The notes under the pieces are model-generated. The model was not told the DNA's origin. It ran no database searches and was given only the letters and a program-made list of their open reading frames with translations. Below are positions 20,236-28,129 of a DNA stretch of 64,000 nucleotides, in pieces. The position numbers were made by a program, and so were the translations under genes. The stretch comes from Spirochaetaceae bacterium. GTDB taxonomy: Bacteria > Spirochaetota > Spirochaetia > SZUA-6 > Bin103. Numbering within the stretch: position 1 is the stretch's first letter; each line of letters begins with the position of its first letter. The DNA is taken from assembly GCA_028818385.1 (NCBI GenBank), contig JAPPNY010000122.1, forward strand, positions 6,887-70,886. The letters run 5' to 3'.

Positions 20236-20314
20236 CTGAATCGGCCGATGATAGCACCTCGCATGCCGGCCTTGCTTCGACTTCGCCGCGGCACGCTTCA
20301 CAAGCGACCGGGCA

Positions 20315-20349
20315 TTGTGTACGTATCGACGACTCGCTATCGTACGTAT
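20315..20349 (+). promoter_or_regulatory. Promoter and twin-palindrome operator of the DUF6364/PIN module
   Basis: Two copies of GTACGTAT (20319-20326 and 20342-20349), each containing the palindrome TACGTA, are 23 nt apart start to start, about two helical turns. They flank and overlap a -10-like TATCGT (20338-20343) whose predicted start of transcription is the antitoxin ATG at 20350. The geometry suggests repression by the ribbon-helix-helix antitoxin. Confidence 0.5.
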
Positions 20350-20622
20350 ATGGGCCGAGTGAAACTGACCCTGAGCGCCGAGGAGGAGCTGGTCGCTCTG
20401 GCAAAGCGCATGGCGAAGTCGCGTCGGATGAGCGTTTCGGCTCTGTTCGCGCACATGATACGGGCGCTTGATCGGGAGACGACGGCTGATCTCAGCGATC
20501 TTGGCCCGATCACCAGGCAGGCGACCGGGCTGGTGACGCAGCGATCACACCGATCCGACCGGGAGTTGATCGAAGAGGCCCTGGAGGAGAAGTACCTGCA
20601 CGGTGCCTCCCCTGGAGCGTAA
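20350..20622 (+). CDS. DUF6364-type ribbon-helix-helix antitoxin
   Basis: 90 residues. The N-terminus VKLTLSAEEELVALAKRMAKSRRMSVSALF is a ribbon-helix-helix DNA-binding strand and helices. The C-terminal tail (LGPITRQATGLV...SDRELIEEALEEKYLH) is the usual toxin-neutralising segment of the DUF6364 family. The ATG has no Shine-Dalgarno but sits 6 nt after TATCGT, consistent with a leaderless message. A GTG at 20317 is in frame but lies in the -35 region. The PIN toxin follows immediately. Confidence 0.8.
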   Translation: MGRVKLTLSAEEELVALAKRMAKSRRMSVSALFAHMIRALDRETTADLSDLGPITRQATGLVTQRSHRSDRELIEEALEEKYLHGASPGA

Positions 20623-20627
20623 CGATT

Positions 20628-21050
20628 CTGCGGCTGTTCCTGGACACGAACGTGCTCCTCGACGTGTTGATGCGGCGGGAGCCCTTCTATGGATCCTCGG
20701 CCCGTGTGTGGACATTCGCGGAGACCGGCACTCACCACGGCTTCGTCTCCGCCGTCAGCTTCATCACCGTGTATTACCTGCTGCGAAAGCACGGCGGCGA
20801 CCAGCGTGCTCAGCAGTCCCTCCACCTGATCCGATCGGTGTTCCGCCCGGTCGAGGTGGACACACGGCTCCTGGATGAAGCGTTGGCTGCCAACGGCGGC
20901 GACTTCGAAGACACCGTGCAACTGCGCTCCGCGCTTCGATGCGGCGCCGACTACCTCGTCACGCGAGATCGCGACGGCTTTCAGTCGGCGCCGGTGCCGA
21001 TCGTGACCGCAGACGAGCTGCTGGCCGTGCTGTCGGTGGATCGCGCTTGA
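20628..21050 (+). CDS. PIN-domain ribonuclease toxin (probable CTG start)
   Basis: About 140 residues. The PIN N-terminal strand with the catalytic Asp, LRLFLDTNVLLDVL, lies upstream of the first ATG or GTG (GTG 20652), so a real product must start earlier. CTG 20628 gives M-R-L-F-L-D-T-N exactly as in relatives and has GGAG (20614-20617) 10 nt upstream; ATT 20625 is the alternative. Downstream acidic residues fit PIN: VEVDTRLLDEAL, DFEDTVQ and LVTRDRDGF. It is likely to cleave RNA as the toxin of the preceding antitoxin. Its stop overlaps the TTG proposed for the next gene (TTGA). Confidence 0.78.
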   Translation: MRLFLDTNVLLDVLMRREPFYGSSARVWTFAETGTHHGFVSAVSFITVYYLLRKHGGDQRAQQSLHLIRSVFRPVEVDTRLLDEALAANGGDFEDTVQLRSALRCGADYLVTRDRDGFQSAPVPIVTADELLAVLSVDRA

Positions 21051-22246
21051 CCCTCGGATCCGCCGCCGGCGCGCCATCTCGCCGGACTTCACGACCAGCC
21101 GGGATACCCGATCGCCACTGGGACGACTGGCGGTGGCAACTCCGCAACCGGATCACGTCCGCCGCCGACCTGGAACGGTACGTCGACCTGACCGAAGCCG
21201 AGCGAGCCGGCATCGACTCCGCGGGCGCCCGGTACCGGTGGGCGATCACCCCGTACTACGCGTCGCTCATGCACCGCGACGACTTGGACTGCCCGCTGCG
21301 CCGGCAGCAGGTTCCGGCGGTACAGGAGCTCACCGACGACCTGGGCGCCGTGGATCCGCTCCTGGAGCAGGAGCACTCGCCGGTGGACGCCGTCGTCCAC
21401 GTGTACCCGGACCGGGTTGCCTTCAAGATTACCAACGTCTGTCCCACCTACTGCCGCTACTGCTTCCGCGAGTACTTCGTCGGCAACACCGAGGAGCACC
21501 ACACACGCGCCAAGGTGCAGGCCGGCATCGACTACATCGCGCGCACCCCGGCGATCCGCGACGTGCTGGTAACCGGCGGCGACCCTCTGCTGTTCTCCGA
21601 CGAGCGGCTGGACGACCTGCTGGGACGGCTGCGCGCGATTCCGCACGTGCAGATCATCCGCACCGGATCGCGCACGCCGTGCACGCTGCCGCAACGGATC
21701 ACGCCGGAGCTGTGCGAGGTGCTCGGCCGCCACCATCCGCTCTGGCTGAACACCCACTTCAACCACCCTGACGAGATCACGCCGGAAGCGGCGGACGCGT
21801 GCGACCGCCTGCTGCGCGCCGGGGTGCCGCTCGGCAACCAGACCGTGCTGCTCAAGGGCGTCAACGACGACCCGCAGGTGATGCTGGATCTCGTTCACCG
21901 GCTGCTGGCGATCCGCGTGCGCCCCTACTACATCTTCCAGTGCCACCCCGTGGCGGGAACGGCGCACCTGCGCACCCCCATCGAGACCGGTCTGGCGATC
22001 GTGGAGGCGCTGCGCGGCCACACCACCGGGTTCGGCGTGCCGACCTACGTGCTCGACACCCCGTACGGCAAGGTGCCGCTGGCGCCGCAGTACCTCCTGG
22101 GCCGGTCGGGAGACGAGGTGGTGGTGCGCACCTGGGACGGGCGGATCTGGCGGGAGCCCAACCCGCTCGACGGCCCGCCGCCGGACGGCGTGACGCTGCC
22201 GGACCTGAGCGGGCATTGTCAGTCGGCGGAGTCAGGCCGCGTCTGA
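21047..22246 (+). CDS. KamA-family radical SAM aminomutase (lysine 2,3-aminomutase-like)
   Basis: 399 residues. The radical SAM cluster motif is C132-x3-C136-x2-C139 (CPTYCRYCF), followed by the GGDPLLFSDERL segment typical of KamA proteins. PLP-dependent aminomutases of this family move an alpha-amino group to the beta position of lysine or glutamate. The candidate PLP lysine is in LDTPYGKVPL near the C-terminus. The substrate cannot be fixed from sequence. The TTG at 21047 overlaps the toxin stop and gives a natural N-terminus ahead of WDDWRWQLRNRI, a conserved opening block. Coupling to a toxin gene is odd and may be accidental. Confidence 0.87.
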   Translation: MTLGSAAGAPSRRTSRPAGIPDRHWDDWRWQLRNRITSAADLERYVDLTEAERAGIDSAGARYRWAITPYYASLMHRDDLDCPLRRQQVPAVQELTDDLGAVDPLLEQEHSPVDAVVHVYPDRVAFKITNVCPTYCRYCFREYFVGNTEEHHTRAKVQAGIDYIARTPAIRDVLVTGGDPLLFSDERLDDLLGRLRAIPHVQIIRTGSRTPCTLPQRITPELCEVLGRHHPLWLNTHFNHPDEITPEAADACDRLLRAGVPLGNQTVLLKGVNDDPQVMLDLVHRLLAIRVRPYYIFQCHPVAGTAHLRTPIETGLAIVEALRGHTTGFGVPTYVLDTPYGKVPLAPQYLLGRSGDEVVVRTWDGRIWREPNPLDGPPPDGVTLPDLSGHCQSAESGRV

Positions 22247-22297
22247 TCGAAGTCCAACACCAGCGCATCGAGACGTGCGGGACCACGCGCCAGCGTG

Positions 22298-22303
22298 TAT
22301 CGT
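22298..22303 (+). promoter_or_regulatory. -10-like box TATCGT immediately before hpt
   Basis: TATCGT ends 6 nt before the ATG at 22310, the same box and spacing as for the antitoxin gene at 20350. No clear -35 is seen. Confidence 0.4.
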
Positions 22304-22309
22304 TCGCGG

Positions 22310-22960
22310 ATGGTACCCGAAACCGGTATCGACCCCGACTGCGCAACGCTTGCAGCACACGGGATCGAGCTCCCCCGTGCGCTGCAGCGCATCGTCCGAC
22401 GCGTTCTGATCCCGCCTGCTGCGCTGCAGGAGCGGGTGCGCGAGATGGCACGGCTGCTGGCCGAGCACTACCCTCCCGAGTCCGAAGTGGTGGTCACACC
22501 GGTGCTCACCGGCGCGTTCATGTTCGCCGCCGACCTGGGCCGCGCACTGGCGCAGGAGAGCACGCTGGACGTGCACTACGCGCTGACCAAGGCCGGCAGC
22601 TACGGCGCCGCGATGGGAGTCGACGGCTCCGGCGTGCGGACCGTCATCATCGACCTGCAACCGTCGGACGTCGCCGGCCGTTCGATGCTGCTGGTGGACG
22701 ACATCCTGGACCACGGCTTCACCCTGGCGGCGCTGCGCGACCGCCTGTCCGCGTGGGGCGTGCGCAGCGTGCAGGTGTGTGTCCTGCTCGACAAACAGCT
22801 CGACGATCCGGAGCCGAACATCCTCGCGCAGCGCGCCAAGGCGGCCCCCGATCTGGTCGGGTTCGAGATCCCGGACGTGTGGGTGGCCGGCTACGGCCTG
22901 GACGCGGCCGGCTCGCTGCGGCACCTGCCGTGCATCGTCTCCGTGGACAAGGACCCCTGA
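22310..22960 (+). CDS. hpt: Purine phosphoribosyltransferase (hypoxanthine type)
   Basis: 216 residues. The PRPP-binding motif is LLVDDILDHGFTL (usual V-D-D-I-x-D-T-G), preceded by VVVTPVLTGAFMFAADLGRAL (usual L-K-G-S-x-x-F loop) and followed by a VGFEIPDVWVAGYGLD segment characteristic of HGPRT. It salvages hypoxanthine and guanine with PRPP. The usual Thr-Gly in the PRPP loop is His-Gly here. ATG 22310 is preferred over an in-frame GTG at 22295 because the latter precedes the -10-like box. The 63-nt gap after kamA suggests its own promoter. Confidence 0.85.
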   Translation: MVPETGIDPDCATLAAHGIELPRALQRIVRRVLIPPAALQERVREMARLLAEHYPPESEVVVTPVLTGAFMFAADLGRALAQESTLDVHYALTKAGSYGAAMGVDGSGVRTVIIDLQPSDVAGRSMLLVDDILDHGFTLAALRDRLSAWGVRSVQVCVLLDKQLDDPEPNILAQRAKAAPDLVGFEIPDVWVAGYGLDAAGSLRHLPCIVSVDKDP

Positions 22961-22981
22961 GGACCTGCGGCCTCTTCCCGC

Positions 22982-24256
22982 TCAGCCGCTGCCCAGCCGG
23001 GCGGTCAGCGCTTCCGTGTCGCCGGCCGGCACGTGCTCCTGCCGCCGCTGCCTGAGGTCCTTGACCAGCACCGTGCCGGCCTCAGCTTCGTCCGGGCCGA
23101 TGATCAGGGCGAAGCGCGCGCCGACCCGGTCGGCGTGGCGGAGCTGCCGTTCCAGGCGCTGGGCCGGATCCAGAGCCAGCTCGACGGCCACGCCGCGGCG
23201 GCGCAGGCGGTCGGCGACGCGGGCCGACGCCTGCTGCTGCTCGGCCCCGAACACGGTGACCAGCACGTCGGGACCGGACCGCGCCGGCGCAGGCACCCGG
23301 TCGAGCTCCCGCAGCAGCTCCAGGAGCGCCATGTCGCCGACCGCCATGCCGACCCCCGGCACGCGCTGCTTGCCGCCCACCTGCCGCGTCAGGTCGTCGT
23401 AGCGCCCGCCGCCGAAGATGGCGCGCCGCAGGTCGCCGGCCGCCCATGCCTCGAACACGGTGCTGGTGTAGTACTCGAAGCCGCGCGCGATGCTGCGGTC
23501 GAGCTGCACGTACCGGTCGTGACCGGAGATCCGGAGCTGCTCGACGATCGCCGCCAGCCGCGCCGGCGGCTCGTCGACCGGCTCCTGAACGAATGCCACC
23601 ACACCCTCGGCCTGGCCTTGCTCCAGACCGATCTCCACCATTTGGCCACAGGCGCGATCGTCGCCGACCTTGTCCAGCCGGTCGATCACGCGGAACACGC
23701 CTCGCACCAGCTCGGCCGGGACGCCGAACGCGCCGGTCAGGTCGGCCTCCAGCGCCGCGCGGTCGTTGAGCCTGATCTGCACGGCGTCCGGCTCCAGTCC
23801 GAGCGACGCGAACAGCGCGCACGCCACCTGGATCACCTCGGCGTCGGCGTGCGCGCTCTCGCTGCCGAGCAGGTCGACGTTCCACTGGAAGAACGAACGG
23901 CCTCGGCCGCGCTGCGGCCGCTCGTAGCGGAAGAACTGCCCCCACGACTGCCAGCGCGCCGGCAGCGGGATCTCCTGCTCACGCGCGGCGATCATGCGCG
24001 CCAGGGTCGGCGTCAGCTCCGGGCGCAGCAGCAGCGCCTTGCCGTCGCGGTCCTGGATGCGAAAGGTCTGTTGGGTGACGATCTCCTCGCTGCTCTTGCC
24101 CAGGTAGAGGTCCAGGTACTCGATCGCCGGCCCCTCGTACTCCTGGTACCCGTAGCCGCGGCCGGCGGCCAGCATGATCTCCCGCAGCGCGACCTGCAGC
24201 GCCCACCCGTCGGGATAGAAGTCCTGCGTCCCCTTGACGCGCGGTACCGGTGCCAT
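22982..24256 (-). CDS. hisS: Histidyl-tRNA synthetase
   Basis: 424-residue class II synthetase. Visible landmarks are VKGTQDFYP at the N-terminus, LRPELTPTLARM, motif 2 FRYERPQRGRGRSFFQWN, the histidine-specific ARGFEYYTSTVFEAW, motif 3 GGGRYDDL, and a C-terminal anticodon-binding domain from about residue 325. It charges tRNA-His. The ATG has GGAAGG close upstream. A near-perfect 25-bp palindrome separates it from the DUF1854 gene, with only 22 nt between stop and start, so it may be cotranscribed with the ABC transporter operon or controlled at that hairpin. Confidence 0.95.
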   Translation of the reverse strand: MAPVPRVKGTQDFYPDGWALQVALREIMLAAGRGYGYQEYEGPAIEYLDLYLGKSSEEIVTQQTFRIQDRDGKALLLRPELTPTLARMIAAREQEIPLPARWQSWGQFFRYERPQRGRGRSFFQWNVDLLGSESAHADAEVIQVACALFASLGLEPDAVQIRLNDRAALEADLTGAFGVPAELVRGVFRVIDRLDKVGDDRACGQMVEIGLEQGQAEGVVAFVQEPVDEPPARLAAIVEQLRISGHDRYVQLDRSIARGFEYYTSTVFEAWAAGDLRRAIFGGGRYDDLTRQVGGKQRVPGVGMAVGDMALLELLRELDRVPAPARSGPDVLVTVFGAEQQQASARVADRLRRRGVAVELALDPAQRLERQLRHADRVGARFALIIGPDEAEAGTVLVKDLRQRRQEHVPAGDTEALTARLGSG

Positions 24257-24263
24257 CGCCTTC

Positions 24264-24288
24264 CTACTGGTAGATGATCTACCAGTAG
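24264..24288. repeat. 25-bp palindrome at the DUF1854-hisS junction
   Basis: CTACTGGTAGAT (24264-24275), one centre base, then its exact reverse complement (24277-24288). It contains the DUF1854 stop codon and ends just upstream of the hisS ribosome binding site. In RNA it forms a strong hairpin; there is no T-run, so a simple terminator is unlikely. Confidence 0.85.
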
Positions 24289-24851
24289 ATGATACGCGTA
24301 AACGCGCTGCGGTCGCGCGGCGGCAACGCATCCACCCGCGGAATCAGGTAGCGGTTGTCGTCCACGTCGATCAGGAGCTTGCCGTTACGGCCGAAGCTCA
24401 CCGCCCGGTCGTTGCTCCAGCGCATCAGGAAGCTGGCCGGGCCCTTGTCGGTGTCGACCCGCATCGACACGTAGCCGCCGTCCCAGCCGATGCGGCGGAT
24501 GCGGCTGATCGTGTGAAAGAAGTACCGGCGCTGCAGCGCCGCCCGCACCAGCTCGGCCTGATCGTCGGGAAAGTCTCCCAGCCGGCGCACGATCCCGATC
24601 TCGAGGTCGTCGCCCGTGCGCCGGCTCTGGATGATGGCGATGAACTGGTCGCGGCGTTCGACCGGGAAGCAGTAGGCGGCATACACGCCTCCGTATACCC
24701 AGACGCCGGTGATCTCCAGGTGCAGCGCCGCGAAGTTGCCCGGATAGAAGCGGCACATCGACGGGTCCAGGAAGCGCAGCCGGGCCGTATCCGGGCCCTC
24801 GCCCCGCTTCTCGCGCAGCTCCGCCTCGGTCAGTTCCCGCTCCGGGCTCAT
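24279..24851 (-). CDS. DUF1854 protein associated with the upstream ABC transporter
   Basis: 190 residues, no membrane segments. It matches the DUF1854 family by its conserved strings (LDPSMCRFYPGNFAALHLEITGVWVYGGVYAAYCFP and YFFHTISRIRRIGWDGGYVSMRVDTDKGPASF regions). Members are annotated as cyanophycin-metabolism-associated and occur with the ABC exporter encoded immediately upstream. The ATG overlaps the transporter stop (24848-24851, ATGA), so the two are translated together. The molecular role is unknown; no cyanophycin synthetase is in the window. Confidence 0.82.
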   Translation of the reverse strand: MSPERELTEAELREKRGEGPDTARLRFLDPSMCRFYPGNFAALHLEITGVWVYGGVYAAYCFPVERRDQFIAIIQSRRTGDDLEIGIVRRLGDFPDDQAELVRAALQRRYFFHTISRIRRIGWDGGYVSMRVDTDKGPASFLMRWSNDRAVSFGRNGKLLIDVDDNRYLIPRVDALPPRDRSAFTRIIYW

Positions 24852-27142
24852 CGGCCGGGCTCCAGCGACTCGATGGTGTCGTCGCGCGCCAGGTCGGTCT
24901 GGATCTTGACCAGCCGGTAGTAGATCCCTCGCCGGCGCACCAGCGCCTCGTGCGTGCCCTCCTCGCGCAGGCGCCCGCCGTCCAGCACGACGATCCGGTC
25001 ACAGTTCTTGAGCGTGCTCAGGCGGTGGGCGATCGCGATCGTCGTGCGCCCTTCGGTCACCCGTTCCAGCGCGTCCTTGATCAGGTGCTCGGACTCGGTG
25101 TCGACGCTGCTGGTGGCCTCGTCCAGGATCAGAAGCTTGGGATCGTAGAGCAGGGCGCGCGCGATCGACACCCGCTGCCGCTGCCCGCCGGACAGGCCGG
25201 CGCCGCGCTCGCCGATGTAGGTGTCGTAGCCCAGGGGCTTCTGCATGATGAACTCGTGCGCGTTGGCGGCCTTGGCCGCCTCGACCACGGCATCGAAGGT
25301 CACCTCCGGGTTGCCGTAGGTCAGGTTGTCGTAGATGGTGCCGCGGAACAGGAACGACTCCTGCAGCACCACGCCGACGAAGCGGCGCAGCTCGGGCAGC
25401 GGCAGGTTGCGCACGTCGACGCCGTTGATGGACACGGCGCCGTCGGTGACGTCGTAGAAGCGGGCGATCAGGTTGATCAGGGTGGTCTTGCCCGAGCCGC
25501 TCTTGCCGACCACGCCGAGGTGCTCGCCCGGACGCACCTCGAAGCTCAGGTCGTTGATCACCCGCTCGTCGCGCTCGTAGGAAAATTCGACGTGATCGAA
25601 CCGCACCGACGCCGCGGACTGTGCCGGGATGGGCCTGGTGTCGGCCGATTCCAGGATCAGCGGCCGCGTGTCAAGGATCTCGAACGCCCGCTGCGCCGCC
25701 GACAGGAAGCTGGTCAGCCAGTTGGCCATGCGGGTGAGCTGCCGCAGCGGCACGTAGAACATGGTCAGATAGTTGAGGAACGCCATGAGCGTGCCCAGCG
25801 TCATCACGTCGTTCAGCACGCGGCGTCCGCCGATGAACCAGACCAGGATGCCGCCGAGCTGGAACAGCACCGCCATGCCGGGCTGGAACGACGCGGTCAT
25901 GTACTCCACGCGCCGGAAGCTGTCGCGCAGGTAGCCGGAGGTGCGGTGGAAGCGGGAGATCTCGCGCGGCTCCTGGCCGAACGCCTTGACCACGCGCACG
26001 CCGTTGAGGATGGAGTTGAGCGCGCCGTTGAGCTTGCTGCGCGCGTCCCAGATCCGGTAGTAGCGCGGGTAGATGCGCTTCCAGAAGAAGGCGGCGGCGG
26101 CGACCACGAACGGCGCCGGGACCAGGGTCACCAGCGCCAATTGCCAGTTCAGGGTGAATAGCAGCAGCCCCACGGCGACGACCTTGATGAGCTGAGCCAC
26201 GAAGCCGCTGGTGGCCTGCACGATCAGCCCCTTGAGCTGCTCGGTGTCCTGCACGACACGGCTCATGAGCTGCCCCGTGCTGTAGCGGTCGTAGTAGGAG
26301 ACCGACAGCCGCATCAGGTGGCGGAACAGCTTCGAGCGCAGGTCGTAGGTGACCTGTGTGCCGATGGCACTGCTCAGCCGCAACTGGATCGACTGCACGA
26401 GCCCGTCGACCAGGTAGGCGCCGAGCAGCAGGGCGACCATCCGCACGAGCAACGCGATCGCCTCGGCCTCCGGCAGCACCGGGTTGCCCGCCTGTCCCGG
26501 CGCCAGCACGCGGTCGGTGATGGCCCTGATGAGCTGCGGCGGCAGCAGCTCCACGCCGATGGAGACCAGCACCAGTGCCATCATCAGCGCGGCGCGGCCG
26601 GCGTAGGGACGCATGAGCCGCAGCACCCGGCCGAGCAGGCTGCCCGGGCTCAGGCACCGCCGGCACGCCTCGCCCGGCGCCTCCAGCCTGATGCCGCAGG
26701 TCGGGCAGAGGTCGGGCTCCTCCCGGTCCTCCTCGCCGACGATCAGCGGATCGCCCGCCACCCATGCCTGCAGCTTGGCCGCGACCCGCTGGAACAGCGG
26801 CGCCGAACGGTTCGAGTACGCCAGGATCTCCACCGCGGCATCCTCGATCACGGCTTCCAGGAACCCGCCGCCCACGCCCGGGCGGGTGCCGATGTCGTGG
26901 ATCTCTTCGCGCGCCACGGTGACACGGGTAGCGGTGCCGCCGTTGGCCGGAGCGCCGATCGTGATCAGCCGATCGCCTTCCACGACGAGGTACACCGCTT
27001 CGTAGGAGCCGGACAGGTTGAGATCGGTCCGCGCCACGAGCAGGGCGGCGCCCGGATCGACGCCCTCCGCGCGCGCAAGCCGCTCAAGCTCGGACGGCAA
27101 CCGGCGCTTCATCGGGTGTGCGTCGGTCGCCTGGTGTTCCAC
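24848..27142 (-). CDS. ABC exporter (fused permease-ATPase) with N-terminal regulatory and zinc-ribbon segment, cyanophycin-associated type
   Basis: 764 residues. The first ~140 residues form a soluble domain. A zinc-ribbon-like C146-x2-C149...C160-x2-C163 (CPTCG, CRRC) comes next. A six-helix exporter membrane domain spans about 175-475. The ATPase has Walker A GKSGSGKT (about 541-548), signature LSGGQRQR and Walker B LLILDEATSSVD. The soluble N-terminus plus zinc ribbon is typical of the cyanophycin-metabolism-associated transporter group and not of ordinary exporters. The substrate is unknown. GTG 27142 is supported by TAGAAT (27153-27158) 10 nt upstream; ATG 27112 is an alternative. Confidence 0.88.
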   Translation of the reverse strand: MEHQATDAHPMKRRLPSELERLARAEGVDPGAALLVARTDLNLSGSYEAVYLVVEGDRLITIGAPANGGTATRVTVAREEIHDIGTRPGVGGGFLEAVIEDAAVEILAYSNRSAPLFQRVAAKLQAWVAGDPLIVGEEDREEPDLCPTCGIRLEAPGEACRRCLSPGSLLGRVLRLMRPYAGRAALMMALVLVSIGVELLPPQLIRAITDRVLAPGQAGNPVLPEAEAIALLVRMVALLLGAYLVDGLVQSIQLRLSSAIGTQVTYDLRSKLFRHLMRLSVSYYDRYSTGQLMSRVVQDTEQLKGLIVQATSGFVAQLIKVVAVGLLLFTLNWQLALVTLVPAPFVVAAAAFFWKRIYPRYYRIWDARSKLNGALNSILNGVRVVKAFGQEPREISRFHRTSGYLRDSFRRVEYMTASFQPGMAVLFQLGGILVWFIGGRRVLNDVMTLGTLMAFLNYLTMFYVPLRQLTRMANWLTSFLSAAQRAFEILDTRPLILESADTRPIPAQSAASVRFDHVEFSYERDERVINDLSFEVRPGEHLGVVGKSGSGKTTLINLIARFYDVTDGAVSINGVDVRNLPLPELRRFVGVVLQESFLFRGTIYDNLTYGNPEVTFDAVVEAAKAANAHEFIMQKPLGYDTYIGERGAGLSGGQRQRVSIARALLYDPKLLILDEATSSVDTESEHLIKDALERVTEGRTTIAIAHRLSTLKNCDRIVVLDGGRLREEGTHEALVRRRGIYYRLVKIQTDLARDDTIESLEPGR

Positions 27143-27235
27143 GAGAAAGCAGATTCTAGCGCAGCGACGGAATACCGGCGAGCCTCACGGACTCGCAGGT
27201 TCAGCAGCTACCTTCGACCCCGCGCGCGGTCGCGG

Positions 27236-27598
27236 TCAAGTCCGGGCGGAGCGCCGCCGGCGGCGCGCTTTCCGTTTCGGAGCCCGACGTTCCGCATCCG
27301 GCGGCTCATCGTGCGGAGAGCCGACCTGCGGAGCCGAGTGCTGTGGCTGCGGCTCCTGAGGCGAAACCTTGCCAGCCGGCTGCCTGTGCTTCCTCCTGCG
27401 CCGGCGGTGGGGACCGATGGTGAATGGCACCATGGTCAGCGCCCCGGCGATGAAGGCCAGCAACAGCGCCATGAAGACCGGCACCTCTCCAGTCGTCCCC
27501 AAGACGTACGAGAAGGGCGAGCGGTGCTCCATGTTGGCGGCGAACAACACCACCACCACGGCGAGCACGACCAGGAACAGGAGCATCCGCCATGGCAC
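27236..27598 (-). CDS. Small LapA-like membrane protein
   Basis: 120 residues. Two hydrophobic helices (about 3-22 and 42-62) with a short loop and a long, very basic and proline-rich cytoplasmic tail ending in an Arg/Lys run. The layout matches LapA (DUF1049)-type proteins, which in enterobacteria take part in lipopolysaccharide assembly control. Function here is inferred only from topology. It starts 4 nt after the PsiE-like gene stops, so the two are cotranscribed. Confidence 0.65.
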   Translation of the reverse strand: MPWRMLLFLVVLAVVVVLFAANMEHRSPFSYVLGTTGEVPVFMALLLAFIAGALTMVPFTIGPHRRRRRKHRQPAGKVSPQEPQPQHSAPQVGSPHDEPPDAERRAPKRKARRRRRSART

Positions 27599-27602
27599 GG
27601 CG

Positions 27603-28061
27603 CTACTCCGGGCCCGCCGGCCGGCGGCCCTTGATCAGGAAGTAACCGGCGGCGAGCGCGATGACCAGCGCGGCGATCCCCAGCAGGCTCACCGCCGACG
27701 TGTTGGCCAGGTCGAGAATGATGATCTTGCGGGAGATAGCGATCAGGGCGATCAGGATCACGAACTCGACGTGCACATGTGCATCGGTCAGGAACAGTTG
27801 CACCGACTCCACCAACTCCACCCCGATCAGGACCAGCAGCACGAAGCCGAACAGGTGCAGGAGCTGATCCACCGACAGCTCGGAGAGCGGGGTGCCGAAC
27901 AGCTCCACCGCGAGCAGCCACCCGAGCCGCACGATCATCACGGCCAGCAGCACCACCAGCATCACCAGCACCACCGCCACGATGATGCGCTGCACGTTGG
28001 CCACGTGAGGCGGCAGCCGCTGCGCCCAGTGCCGTGGCGACGAATCCTGTTCGGCCGTCAC
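27603..28061 (-). CDS. PsiE-like membrane protein
   Basis: 152 residues with about four hydrophobic helices. The conserved core LIGVELVESVQLFL...HVHVEFVILIALIAISRKIIILD is that of the PsiE family (phosphate-starvation-inducible E), whose biochemical role is unknown. GTG 28061 is chosen because CATACT (28068-28073) lies 6 nt upstream and would make a leaderless message; an in-frame GTG at 28079 precedes that box. It is divergent from bshB1. Confidence 0.78.
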   Translation of the reverse strand: MTAEQDSSPRHWAQRLPPHVANVQRIIVAVVLVMLVVLLAVMIVRLGWLLAVELFGTPLSELSVDQLLHLFGFVLLVLIGVELVESVQLFLTDAHVHVEFVILIALIAISRKIIILDLANTSAVSLLGIAALVIALAAGYFLIKGRRPAGPE

Positions 28062-28067
28062 GGCCGA

Positions 28068-28073
28068 AGTATG
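28068..28073 (-). promoter_or_regulatory. -10-like box CATACT before the PsiE-like gene
   Basis: Read on the minus strand, CATACT ends 6 nt before the GTG at 28061; it differs from TATACT by one base. Confidence 0.35.
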
Positions 28074-28115
28074 CCACACACGCCCGGCCGGCTCGCCGCG
28101 CGCCTGGCCGCGGCG

Positions 28116-28121
28116 TATGAT
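28116..28121 (+). promoter_or_regulatory. -10-like box TATGAT before bshB1
   Basis: TATGAT (five of six matches to TATAAT) lies 8 nt before the bshB1 ATG, and no Shine-Dalgarno is present, consistent with a leaderless start. Confidence 0.45.
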
Positions 28122-28129
28122 CCGCCCCG

